Positions 35,268 to 46,775 of a stretch of 64,000 nt of DNA are shown here, piece after piece (position 1 is the stretch's first letter; each line of letters starts with the position of its first letter). The notes under the pieces are model-generated. The model saw nothing but the letters and a program-made list of their open reading frames with translations, was not told where the DNA came from and made no database searches. The DNA comes from Neolentinus lepideus HHB14362 ss-1. Lineage: Eukaryota > Basidiomycota > Agaricomycetes > Gloeophyllales > Gloeophyllaceae. Location: assembly GCA_001632425.1 (NCBI GenBank), contig KV425555.1, positions 82,795 to 146,794 of the forward strand, read 5' to 3'. A program made the position numbers and the translations under genes.

Positions 35268-36888
35268 ATGTCAGCGCTGGCTGAATCGACGCCACAATCG
35301 CCATATCAGTCCGAGGAGACAGTGTCTCCCACACACGCGACTGCCGAGTCTACCAAGAGCAAGAAACGATCGGCCACAGAGGTATCAGCTCGGAAACCAG
35401 AGGACGATCATCGCAAGCGACGTAGGAATAGAACAACACAATCCTGCGTCAATTGTCACACAAGCAAACGAATGGTAATGTATCACCAAATTCTGATCTA
35501 ATTATTTACTGAGTATACCGGACAGTGCGATAGGAAACGACCCTGCGGACGTTGTATGCAGCTTGGACTGGTAAGCCTCTCAGTCCATGCCTTTAGCATC
35601 AAATCTGATCCTACCTGCAGACTGGCCTGTGTATATTTGAAGTCGACGATCCCAACCAGAGGTCAGTAACCTCTAACAGTGCGTCAACACTACCTTACAA
35701 TCCTCATTCATGCAGGAGTGACAATCAAGATGACAAATCCCGATTGCAAAAACGAGTTGCGGAGCTGGAGGGAGTTATCCGAGAAGTACGTGTCTGCTAC
35801 CATCTATCTATCATTTGGGCTTTATGCTGACCTTGACACTATAGCTCAAGAACAAACCCCATCCTCGATGGGTGAAGCCCGGTGATGGGCCTGAGAAATG
35901 GCACTCTCAGGCGCGTCTTCCAGATTCCAGTGACAAAGATTCAGTGGATGCCGGTAGCCAGGTCCACACGCCATCGACCTTCAGCTCTATTGAGTTATGG
36001 GTGGATAATCAGGAGCCGTACCTTCTCGGCGAAGATGGCAATGTTCTCCTCCAGGCGCCGCTGGGGTCCAGTAGCTCGCATATGCAGGCTACGCAGCAGC
36101 ACATTGACTCATACCAAACTCAAGATGCTAACGGTTCCTCCCCTTTTGCCTGTCTCTCATGCTTCGACACCCCATCGACGTTCGACGCTCAATCTCCTGT
36201 AGTAACCACGCCAAGAGAGGAACCCTTCCAGCCCCAGGTCACTATCGCCGTACCTAAAGACCAACCTCCATCAGATGGCCAGCGTGCATCCATACTACAA
36301 GAGACGTATCTACCACCTGCTGGTATGGATGGAAATCTATTCGACGTCTTACTTAATTCTATGCTCCAACCCGACGTATGCAAAGAAATTCGATCATGTG
36401 ATGCATGGTCCTATTCCTCCCAGGACACCCACCGAACCGCAGGGCACTGTGGATGCATGACAGATCCTATGAGCTATAGTGTGGTTCTGGAGCTCACTCT
36501 TCATCTCCGGAAAGCGGCCAATTCGCTTGGCTGCTCTGGCCGGCATGACTCAAGCTCGAAATGCCTTCTCTACCACCTTATGACAGAGCTAGATGCATAT
36601 GTTGCGTGCGTAGTCAGCGGTCATATGTGCAGAAGCTACCTCAAAACTAACATAACCGACAGCACGACTTTGGATAATACGTTTCCTCCGGTGACGGACT
36701 CGTATAGCAATGCGGCATTCCCGCAAAACCGGATGGGTGCATCAAACACCTCAACGTCAACAACTATGCACCCGCATCAGTCTACGCACCCGGTAGCAAA
36801 CCGCACTCTGACGTCCGCCAGCCCTTCGTCCTTTGTGACAGTCCCTTCGTGGGATGAATCGTTCATTTTATGGGACTCTCCTCGGTGA
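35268..36888 (+). CDS. Zn2Cys6 (Gal4-type) transcription factor
   Basis: DNA-binding regulator with a fungal binuclear zinc cluster. Exons 35268-35474, 35526-35570, 35621-35661, 35716-35785 and 35845-36888 sum to 1,407 nt (468 residues). The six cysteines read CX2CX6CX5CX2CX8C (TTQSCVNCHTSKRM / CDRKRPCGRCMQLGL / TGLCIFEVDDP). The cluster is split over three exons, with introns after SKRM and after QLGL. A short helical linker (DKSRLQKRVAELEGVIRE) suggests a coiled-coil dimerisation element. The rest is Ser/Thr-rich. A C-terminal segment, HCGCMTDPMSYSVVLELTLH, is conserved in related basidiomycete regulators as I recall them. It lacks the long fungal_trans middle domain. Targets are unknown. 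Confidence 0.88.
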
Positions 36889-37197
36889 ACTCATGTGATA
36901 CATGGGATCTATTTATGCACATGCGCTGAATGACTCCCTTCTGAGACACACTCATGATTCAGACGGCAGTAATTGCGGATTAATTAATGGAGGCACAAGT
37001 CGTCGATGTCGAGCTCGAGAGGAGAGACTCCGCGCCACTCGGACCCTGAATACTGTGCTTACGTATATAAAAAATTACATAATATTACTGTGCTTCCCTA
37101 GCTTTGCTGACTCAGCAATGGAAGCTGTGGAGAGTCGAGCACTGTTGTCTGTTTCGCACTTACGCTTTCTCTCCTATATCCACGGTCAGGATTCACA
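36889..37197. promoter_or_regulatory. U2AF1 upstream region with TATA-like box
   Basis: 309 bp between the Zn2Cys6 gene and U2AF1. A TATA-like tatataaaaaat begins at 37064, about 130 bp before the U2AF1 ATG at 37198. Inferred from position and sequence only. Confidence 0.4.
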
Positions 37198-38181
37198 ATG
37201 GCTTCACATTTGGTATGTACGACTACTTTTTGATAGAGATACTTTCTGACTTGCGTGTGCAGGCAAACATCTTTGGAACGGAACAGGACAGAGTGAACTG
37301 TTCCTTCTACTACAAAGTTAGTAGTATGGAACGCTACCCGATGCTAGCTTTTTTCTGAACCAGTCTTTTTTTTGTGAGGCAGATTGGCGCATGCCGCCAC
37401 GGTGATCGCTGCTCCCGAAAACACATCAAGCCCTCGTTCTCCCAAACTATTCTGCTACCGAACGTTTACCACAACCCGGCCCACGATCCTGTGTGCAAGC
37501 TGACGGAGCAGGAGCTGCAGGACGGGTTTGATGCCGTTTACGAGGACTTGTACTGCGAGCTAGCCAAGTTTGGCCACCTACTCGAACTACACGTCAGTTC
37601 TATCAGCCTTTGACACTTGTTACTCGCTGACGATCCATTCATAGGTTTGTGACAATGTCGGAGATCATCTGATTGGTAACGTGTACGCCCGTTACGAGTG
37701 GGAGACCGAGGCACAGACGGCTGTGGATAATCTTAACGACCGGTGGTATGCTGGTGAGTCGTCTTCCCCGCTCACGACTGTACTGTATATTCAGACATTT
37801 TTTTATTCGATCACAGGTCGGCCCTTATATGCCGAATTATCTCCTGTCACGGATTTCCGGGAGGCATGCTGCAGACAAAACGAAAATGGGGAATGCAATC
37901 GTGGAGGCTTCTGTAATTTCATGCATCTGCGATTGCCCTCGAAGGAATTAGCACGCCAGCTACGGCACGGACAAGAACTTGAGCGAAAGTTACACCCGCC
38001 CAAGACTGATGGTGGCGCTGGCGGTTGGGAGCCGCCGAAACGCGATGGTCGTGGTCGGAGCGCGAGTCCAGGGAGGAAGGGTGGCAAAGATGGTGAAGAT
38101 AGGTGGACACGCAAAGGAACCGGCGAGGACCGCTGGACGAGGAAAGGCGGTGAAGGCGAAGATAGATGGACGAGGAAATAA
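37198..38181 (+). CDS. U2AF1: U2AF small subunit (U2AF35)
   Basis: Splicing factor that recognises the AG of 3' splice sites with the large U2AF subunit. Exons 37198-37212, 37263-37316, 37383-37592, 37645-37753 and 37817-38181 sum to 753 nt (250 residues). The first CCCH zinc finger is [20 protein letters not shown], formed across an intron. A UHM/RRM-like domain follows (LCKLTEQELQ-type start, VCDNVGDHLIGNVYARYEW, LNDRWYAGRPLYAELSPVTD). The second zinc finger is FREACCRQNENGECNRGGFC. In place of a long RS tail, the C terminus is Gly/Lys/Arg-rich and carries EDRWTRK three times. All RNA- and U2AF-large-subunit-binding parts look intact. Confidence 0.95.
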
Positions 38182-38635
38182 CTCTAATGTTGTCCGAGCG
38201 TTGGGCTTGTGTTGTGCGCAGTATTTTCCCGTGTCTTGTGCTAATATTATTGTTTTCGTCACCTGTAGTCACCGCGGTGAGCAGTCGAAAGCTCGTGTTC
38301 GGTAGGCAAATGACTCGTTTTCGGGGTAATGAACTTGCCGTGGCAGCTGTCTGACGTCTCATGGGTTTGGGAGAATGGTGACGTGTATTGTGCTCTTTCG
38401 TTCCAGCATCAGAAGCGAACAGTATCGTGAGTAGTTACGGCATCCAAATTTCACTCCTTCGTGGTAAGAGATGATCGGAGCACTTATCATGATCCCGACC
38501 CGGAGTGAAGAGAATTAACGAGGGCAGGTCTTCACATCGGTCTTCGTGAAGTGAGGTTACGATAGTAGACTGCCGGCGGCGAAGATGGGCGATGTCTCTG
38601 TGGAGCTGTTCACTGAGAGACTGCCGAATATCAGG
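38182..38635. other. convergent intergenic interval
   Basis: 454 bp between the 3' ends of U2AF1 and ALG14. No gene seen. Confidence 0.4.
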
Positions 38636-39554
38636 TCAAACCAGCCAGCCGCGATAATCAGTCTTGGTGGATAGCTTGCGGAGTTCAGGCCACTGGACCA
38701 CGAAACTGCACCATGCTGATGGTGAGAGAATCCAGCGGGACTACACCTCTGAGGCAGGCTCACCGATCTACGAGTGGGCGAAGCAACTTGCCAGACAACG
38801 ACAAGGATTGTACACGCGCGAATGATTCCACGTATACGAGCCTCGGAGAAGGGAGGCCAAGGAACTGGACATGAGCTAGCTTAAGGCAAAGACGCAGGCC
38901 ACTGATTCAGACGTACTCTGTTAATGTAAGTGGCGATGCATAGAGTTAGGCAGGTTCCGGGTCCATTAAGCAGGAGCACCTCAGCAAAGGGGCTGCTTCT
39001 TGTCTGCATGAGTGGCAAAATCGTCACATGGTATATGCAGCTGGCGAGCGAGTATAGAGCTGTTGGTGGAGTGGCCAATAAGGACTGATGGACTCGTCTT
39101 GCGCGAGGTATGGTTATCAGCGTGTACTGTGGAACTGTACTAGCCTGTGAGGCGTCGTTTGTCGTCTGTCGTCTTGACCTGTTGACTCGATAGACAACAT
39201 ACTATGTGGGCCTTCATGGTCTTCGATTTCGACGCTTCCAAATCCCGCACCTTCTGTGCACTTAGGCCATCACCTTCACTGATGATGTATGTTCGAGGAT
39301 AATAGCGGGAGAAATCTAACGCTGAGACCAAGGTAAGGGCCTCGCTGGTGTGGCCGCCTGATGGAGACATGACTGTAACTGCTGGCGCCCAGACAAGGGT
39401 GTTACGTACCAGAACCCAAGAAGACCGCGAAACTGCATGGCTCTGATGAGTCTGGTCTCTTTGATTTTGTTTTGGGTAGGGATATGCAGTATATGCGTAG
39501 AGACAGCAGTAAGGCAATACCGAGGAATATGAGCAGGACTATAAGATAGTCCAT
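38636..39554 (-). CDS. ALG14: ALG14, UDP-GlcNAc transferase anchoring subunit
   Basis: ER membrane subunit that recruits ALG13 to form the transferase adding the second GlcNAc to dolichol-linked oligosaccharide. The start MDYLIVLLIFLGIALLLSL at 39554 is a membrane anchor. Splicing from GGTTCT-G to GC-GGCCAC forms the family motif FLGSGGHTSEALTLV. Then come DFSRYYPRTYIISEGD, IPRARRVHQS across the next intron, and NGPGTCLTL. The C-terminal exons give SPRLVYVESFARVQSLSLSG and FVVQWPEL, with the stop at 38636-38638. About four exons. It is head-to-head with APC8, 242 bp between start codons. Confidence 0.92.
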
Positions 39555-39796
39555 TGGAACGCCCGTCACACTCGGTGACTGTTGAAGCCGTAAAGTCTCA
39601 ATCAGATGTTTGACCAGAGCCTGAGATCCGTCGAAAACGTTGCATGTAGCTAGTATTAATCACAGGCCTAGTGCGTCCTCAGCCACACCAGGCCACACCT
39701 ATACATGTGCCACAGTGTGTGAATTCTGCCACCGTCGTGTTAGGCTCTCTCCATATTTTACCTCAAGTGATTTAGCTTCATCCACTGCGCCAGAAA

Positions 39797-42296
39797 ATGT
39801 CATATCCCGGAGTGGACTGGGAAATTGTGTCCTCCTTGAAAGCGGCTATACGGGATTGTTCAGCACGGCGTTTGACAGTAGCTACGAAATGGTGCGGCAC
39901 GTGTACTTTCTACAATGTTCATTGAATTCACAAAAAACGTCAAAGGGCGTCTGAATTACTGCTATCTATCCCGGAACCCAAACGTGACGCTCCTGAACCT
40001 TTACCAGAACGAACATTTGCAACATCAACACCTGCTCGCTCCCGATCTCCCCACGCGTCTGTTTCATTCAATCATCAATCCCCAGGACCTTCTCAAGCTG
40101 CTCATGAATCTCAACATTCTGACCCGGAACTTGACACTCTCCATCATCCCGATGCGCCCACGTTTCAGCCCTTACCTGACGAAGTCATCGCGCAAGAGCA
40201 AGCTTGGGAAGCTGAGGAGGAGGATAGGTTGATTGCTGCTCAAGCTTACTATGATGCCAGGGAGTTTTTGAGAGCTTGCGACGTTTTGGAGATTTGCCGC
40301 AGCTCTAGAGCACGGTTCTTATACTTCTACAGCCGGTTTATGGTGTGTGGTACTTTCTCATCAGTCATAGTACTTCATAACCTGAGAAGACTGCAGTTCA
40401 CTGAGAAGAAGGCAGAAAGGGAATGGCATCTATCAGATAGTATGTAAGGTACACCGCTACGCGAATGAGCTAATCTGCTTTCCAGAGAAACGTGATCAAC
40501 CTCCGGTGCCAATCAATACATCTCTACGAGACCTATTCCTTGCAGTACAGAATTCAACAGATCCCTGGCTACTTTTCCTGTAAGTCAGTCTCTCAGGTCA
40601 TTTCTGTACGTGTTCACGAACAATCACAAGGAAAGCGCTGTTCCTGCGTCGTCTGGGGAGGCGTGAAGAAGCGGTTGAGGCTAGTCTATTATCTCTATCC
40701 CGTTACCCATGGAACTGGTCTGCCTGGATGTTGTTGGGCAAGTGTCTTGGAGATGGAGAAGAGGTAACGTTGTGTTATTGCTCGATGCCACATCCCTGCT
40801 TATTTTTCGATAGCTTCAATCCATGCTGCCGTTCCTACCACTACCCCCAACTCATCCCTTAGTGCATCTGTTCCAAGTAAAGGTCTCGAACGATTTAGCA
40901 TCTCCTTCAGACAATGAACTTGCACTTTGCGACCGACTTCTGACTGAGAAATTCTTTCCGGGTAATACTTGGTTGATGGCCCAGAAGGCAACAATCTTAT
41001 TCCACATGCATTGTTTGTTCTTCCATTTCCTCTTTCCATGTTATCATATTGACAAGCCAGTGTTATCTTGTCAGTGTATGTACCGGCGGGAGCGTTGTTT
41101 GAGAAGATCATTGCTAAAGATCCGCACCGCATTGATGACCTTGACACCTACTCGGCTATCCTCTTCGTACTCGAGGAGAAAGTCAAGCTTTCCAAGCTCG
41201 CGTTCGATTTCCTGGAACAAGAGCGAGACCGTCCAGAGATCTGTTGTGTTATTGGTTAGCACAGGACCCTACTCTCGTCAACACTTCCCTTACGATCCAG
41301 TGCTGTAATAGGCAACCACTTCTCTTCACGCAATGACCATCAAAGGGCTATCCACTACTACATGCGTGCCACCCAGCTCGATCGGACGTACCTGGAGGCG
41401 TGGACCTTGCTGGGTCACGAATACATCGAGGAAAAGAATGGGCATGCTGCCGTTGCAGCATATCGCGCAGCTGCAGGTAGACTACTGCCGTTGTTCTACA
41501 GGCAAGTGGATGTCTGGCTTACGAATATTTGCAGATGCCGATCGCAAAGATTATCGAGCGTGGTATGGACTTGCTCAAGCGTATGAGCTGCTCGGTATGT
41601 ACACCTATGCGCTATACTACTATCACCGGGCGACAGCATTGAAGTGAGTCTGAGTCGAGATCATAATGGGTTTACCAGAACTGGGATTGGGGTTATTGAT
41701 GATGCACGATGTAGGCCTTATGATGTGCGGATCTGGCAAGCTACGGGAAATTGCTACGCAGATATGGGGAGGTTGGTCTTGTGTGCTTGTTTGGGACAGT
41801 GCACATTTGTGATGATCGTCTCTGCTAGGCCGAGGGAGGCTATCGAGTGCTTGAAGCATGCACTTCAGCAGGAGCATCCGCTTACGATGGCCCTACTGGA
41901 AAGGGTGGCCAAGCTCTACACTGACCTGGAGGAGTATGGTGAAGCCGCTGCGCATCACCGTCGTATAGTCGAACTCGCACAATCTCAGGGTGTGTTATGA
42001 TTCGTTAACTACATCTAAGTGGCGTTATGAGGCTCACCAATTTTTGATTGAGAACAGACAAGACGGTGGAGGAATTCTCGAAGTCATACATGTTTGTGGC
42101 AAGATATCATATGTATCTCGGAGGAGGCGATCTCAATCTCGCAAAGGAGTATTTGGAGATTTTGTCGAAGAGTCATGCGGAGGAGGTGGCTCAGGCATCG
42201 GATCTGTTGAAGAAGGTGAGGATCCTGATAGAACAGAAGCCGGATGCCCAGGGCCGGACTGTAAAGCAAGCCCGCGTTGCTGATGTAGAGTCGTAG
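39797..42296 (+). CDS. CDC23: Anaphase-promoting complex subunit APC8/CDC23
   Basis: TPR scaffold subunit of the APC/C ubiquitin ligase that drives mitotic exit. It starts [20 protein letters not shown] at 39797; exon 1 (39797-39891) joins 39946 to give [16 protein letters not shown] Pro/Ser-rich stretch follows, then [21 protein letters not shown] tandem TPR superhelix runs over about ten short exons: [100 protein letters not shown]. The tail [14 protein letters not shown] ends at 42296. The order of TPRs matches the family. The Pro/Ser/His-rich N-terminal linker is longer than I expect from yeast. Confidence 0.92.
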
Positions 42297-42493
42297 CACC
42301 ACTCTATCTCCTGTGTCATATTATCATTATAAATTAACTGCCCGACGGGGAACGATATGTTCACAAGTCCTATAGTTTTAGCTAACTTGCCATAATTTTC
42401 CGAAGTCAAACCCGACCTGCCCTCAAGCGCCCATAATCGCCTGTTCACGCGGTCACGGGAGCCACAATCAACGCAAAGCACAACAAAGGCAGG

Positions 42494-43979
42494 ATGGCGG
42501 AGTCGGCTGGCTCGTCGTATGCATACAATTCTGCCAACACGCAGCAGTGGAAGTCTTTCAAAAATGGTTCCTATGGTCCAACTTTTTTTGTGGGCAGGCC
42601 CAGCCCCGCTGTCGCCTCTCCTATCACTGCCTCGACGTCGTCAAGTTCGGTAACCTGGCCGCTGAATGCAAATGCAAATGAAGTGAAGCCCGCGTCTGCT
42701 AGTGTCGCAGTTAACGGTAGTAACGGCACTGGGTCAACATCAAGAAGTGTGTTGCCTGAGGAAGAAACTAGGATTATCACGGAAACATCAGCCAAGTAGG
42801 CCACCGCTTATCTAGCAGCCACAGATCTTTACTCATGGGAGCAGAATTTCTGCATCGCTCGCAGGAGATCAACTGGTCACTTTATTTCCCGAGGTTGATG
42901 AACCATTCGTGGACGCAGAAGACATTGTGAGGAGATTGCTTCCGTACCACGTCTACCAGCAACCGAAGGAGGATCTGGAATATGTGGCGAAGGCTGCTAA
43001 GTGGCGCAAGGGGAAAGGTAAGGTCACGGAAGTGAGTGCTTTGAGAGAGGAGATCGCAGGCTCGTATACTGCATAATCATTGAGAGTCCATCTTGTCTGA
43101 TTTTTAACATTTTAGAGACGAGATTTGCCATCCAATGCTTCAAACGCCGCAAAGCTTTAGAAGACCGATTCAGAAGGACGAAAATCAAATCTGGGAAGGT
43201 TAGCTCAACGCTCCATACCTACACATTATATGAGTTATCCTCATTCCCGCTACTGTCACTAGCGAAAAGCACCGGACGACCTAGCATATCTGTCCGCGCA
43301 GGCCATGCTCGAGCAGGAACGCACCGAGAACGCGTTGCTAAACCATGAACTCCGACACTCGCGCTCCGAGCTAGAAAAGATTCAACGCGAAAGGCGTCTG
43401 CAGTCCCTACCTCCTCGGACGTCCTACTACCCTAGTCAAACTCAGACCTCCTCACAAACCACACCTTACATACACCAATACCGGCCCTACCCTTATACGT
43501 ATACACCGACATACGCGCAGCCATATACCCAGCAATACGGTACTCCTCCGCCCGCATCCATACCGGCCCCTGTCTATAGCCCCGCACCGCCAGCTCCAGC
43601 GTCAGCGGCACCGGCGCAATCCGCCGACACGCCCACCTCCAATACATCATCGTCGGGGCCTGTCCCAGTGCAGTTGCCGGTCTCCTCGCTCCCAGATCTA
43701 CAACGGATAGGCATCTTCCCGGTGCCCGCGCACTCCGTGGTTGCCGGACAGCCCTCGCCGGCAGCTATACTCAAAAACTATGGTGGGGGAATGGTGCATC
43801 TGGACGTGAACGTTGGGTTACTGCAGCCTGCACAGATGAGCGGATTAGCGATGTTATTGAACACGTTGATGACGAGAGGGCAAAGCGCCCAGGCTGCGTC
43901 GTCTCCGGCTACTCTTGCCGAAGGGGCCGCGCCTGTGTTGGCCACTGCAGCTGATGGTGGAGGACCTTCTGGTCAATGA
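42494..43979 (+). CDS. GLTSCR1-domain protein (SWI/SNF-associated, BICRA-like)
   Basis: Contains the GLTSCR1 domain that in animals incorporates BICRA/BICRAL into non-canonical BAF (SWI/SNF) remodellers. It starts MAESAGSSYAYNSANTQQW at 42494. Splicing at GCCAA/AATTTC and at AAAG/AGACG gives the domain: DQLVTLFPEVDEPFVDAEDI, RRLLPYHVYQQP, ETRFAIQCFKRRKALEDRFR, KIKSGKRKAPDDL. A helical stretch (QAMLEQERTENALLNHEL) and a long Pro/Tyr/Ala-rich disordered tail follow. The domain match is from memory of its core RLLPYHV pattern. Membership of the fungal SWI/SNF complex is inferred. It lies 197 bp downstream of APC8 on the same strand. Confidence 0.78.
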
Positions 43980-44286
43980 GATTCATTACGTTTCGTTTAA
44001 GACCACACCGCTTCACATACTGAAGGACAAAACATGGTCTAATTATCATTATTTTGTCGCGTTGCTTTCGCATCTATGCCCAGAACATCATCTTCGGGTT
44101 GTACTTTACCCAATCGTTCTCGTATAGAACATTGAACAGGGTTTGTTAGGTTATCATATCAGATAACTGTATTGGCGGATAATCACCAAAGTACTGTATT
44201 CTAGCGTCTATGAGTCTACATTACAGTAACAAAGTGTAGGGTATAAATACCAGTCTCAACATCCTACGAAGCAATTCACAGCAGTT
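43980..44286. other. convergent intergenic interval
   Basis: 307 bp between two convergent 3' ends. Nothing recognised. Confidence 0.4.
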
Positions 44287-46286
44287 TCAATCCTCCTCGG
44301 CCCCTTTAAGCCGCCTTCTACGGACATCGATCTTCTCCGCATCCTTCTTCCCCTGCTCCCACAGCTTGTGGTCCTCCTTGCTCGTGAGATTGATGTCCGG
44401 CATTCTCCTGCCCTTGCCGAGTTTCACGCCTTGAGATTTGAGGTACTCGTCCGCGATAGACTTGGTGTTCTCCCGGAAGGCGATGAGCTGGCCTTCGGAT
44501 TGCCAAGACGGGCCCGCTTCTATGTCATCCTTAATTTCGGGCTTGAGTGTCGGTTCAGGCGTGGATTGTCTTATGACGGGGTTTGCAGACGTTTCGTTCT
44601 TGACTTTGGATTCAAGGGCATCGAGGTCGAGCTGGATGTCGTCAGAAGCGTCAAAATCCGCTCTGTACTCGTCTTCGTCGTCTACAGTGTCCATGCGGGG
44701 ATCCACGCCAAGTTCATCGTCAGAGTAGTCATCATATGCAGGATAGTTACCGGTGGGAATATACGGTGCATCAGGTTCTTCCTCTTTCTTGCAATCACTG
44801 CCATTAGAAGCGGAGTGGGACCTGGAGCCGAGTTCCGCATCTTCCACTTCCTCGACCTTCACCTTCCTATCAGGCTGTTCTGCCACGACTTCGCTTTGGG
44901 GGTCATTCAGGCGATCCAGGCGGCGCCGGTCTTCCTCCGCTTCGATCTTCTTCGCATCACGCAATCGCGCCTGCTCAGCTTCGATGGCCTTCTGCACCTC
45001 TGCCTTCTTCTCCTTATTTGCGAGGGCAATCAAGCCTTGGGCAACGCCTCTTTTATACAGACTACATATATGCGCGTGAGTGAATTTATGACGTGGTGGT
45101 GTCGTACGAGGAAGGGGAGGTGGACTAACTTCTTTTGCCTGACACCTTTCGCTTTGTTGTTGTCCAATCCCCATCGCGAGATCAGGTTATATGCCTGGAT
45201 GGATAGCGATCAAAATGTCAATCGGCACGGATGAGCGATCTGACGGACCATTTCAAACGCATACGCTCCTGCTACAGTCTGCTCGGCAAGACCTGAAGGA
45301 AATAAATCCCCGTGAATCAGTATGCATGCGCATAGTGACCATAAATCGTTGAACCCACCATAAAAGCACGCACGAACGTTTCCGTATCGACCAAACGTCT
45401 CTGTGTACATCTGGCAGTCAAAGAAAATGGTCATAGCGTATGCGGTATCCGCGGCCCATGTCTCCCAGCGTACGCTAGCCTGTTTTATATGTTCGATGAT
45501 CACGACGCTGTAGATGTAGGAAGCTGTCTGGCAACTGTTGCAGAGTTCAGATGGGTGTTATGCACTCACGACATGCCAGCTCTACCGGGTTTGATTAGGA
45601 AAAGTATGGCAGGGGGGCAAAGCATATACCTCTTTAACTTTTGGGCATCATCTTCCTTTGCTAGCAGATCAGCCTGCGTGACACTGCAAATGATGCATGA
45701 CTACAGCGTCTACGGCAACACGGGGCGATCATGAATTGTGTACCTATACTGCGACATTAATTTGGACGCCATTCTGTAAATGCCATCGTAAGCTACTGCT
45801 GTGGCATATGTTCGGGAGATGCTCAAACCTCATGGCTTGTTTCGCCTCTTGTTCTCCCGTGTTTTCATGCTGAGCAAGGGCTAGTGCTTTCTTGATCCTT
45901 TCTAAAACTGCATCGTCTATCCCCTGTACTGTAGACACAGTTCACGGGCACGGAGCTTAGACTCAAAGTTTGATACAACCTACACCTGTCTTTCGCATCA
46001 CCAGCAGCCGGTGGCGAATCTGTCGCAAGGACGGTAATGCGGGCCTTGAGATTAGGCTGCCTTGCTTTTGCACCCCCGTGTTCCGAGCCGCGTTTCTGCC
46101 TTTTTGCTGGCGGTTTTTTGGACTGATTTACAAGATAAGAAGGATACACAAGAGGAGCCGCTAGTTCGTTCTCACAGTGGAAGGTTCCCAATCAACATCA
46201 GGAAAGCCCTCAGAGGCAGGTCCATTGTCGGAGCCATCACTGTCCGAGTCTTTCCAGTCAGGATCCCTCTTCGTTGAAGGCGCCAT
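44287..46286 (-). CDS. DUF2786/DUF7168-domain protein with acidic coiled-coil tail
   Basis: Function unknown. The gene starts MAPSTKRDPDWKDSDSDGSD at 46286 and ends ...RLKGAEED at 44287. A basic linker (SKKPPAKRQKRGSEHGGAKA, nuclear-signal-like) precedes DUF2786: GIDDAVLERIKKALALAQHE then EQEAKQAMR. The DUF7168-like part reads TIFFDCQMYTETFGR, TVAGAYAFEM, AYNLISRW. It continues in frame through RGVAQGLIALANKEKK into a Glu/Lys/Arg-rich coiled coil (VQKAIEAEQARLRDAKKIEA) and an acidic tail. I treat this as one gene because the C-terminal exon supplies the end of the DUF7168 motif. A model with two separate genes is less likely. Confidence 0.75.
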
Positions 46287-46775
46287 TACTGGTAGCTACA
46301 GTGATGCTTGCTAGAGCGGAACGATGGGACATTGGGAAACAGTGAATGCCTCCGATGGCTTCGCAGCACACGCACGGAGTCTGAAAGGTGCTGTCGGAGC
46401 TTGACAACCTACCGTAAATAGAAAGAAGGTCTGGGACGTCAGGTGCAGCGTTGGCGGTCCCAAAATACAGTTTCCTTTCATTGTCATCTCTGATACTCTT
46501 TCAGCGGAAGCTTGCTATCCTCGAGATGAGGGCAATTCTCGCAAAGCTTCGGCAGGGCGTCTGCCGTCGAGGATTGCGGATCGATCAACACCCCAAAATC
46601 AGTACTCCACTCCAGGAATGTATAAAGTGATGGTGGGTACTCGAGTGTTTCCAGAGCTCTTGGAACATTCGCGTTTGCACTGCGACTTCTGCATATCGTC
46701 TGGGTGAGTACGAGTCTGCGATGCTCCTTCCGTCGTACATCCGACTGACAGATTGCGGCACAGAACAGCCCATTC
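46287..46775. other. divergent promoter interval
   Basis: 489 bp between the start codons of the DUF2786 gene and the F-box gene. Open frames on the minus strand here extend antisense into the F-box exon and look like shadows. Confidence 0.4.

Noticed and set aside
44368..45234. 288-residue plus-strand open frame opposite the DUF2786 gene
   Set aside because: Phe/Arg/Val-rich pattern is the mirror of the Glu/Lys/Asp-rich coding strand, a typical antisense artefact.
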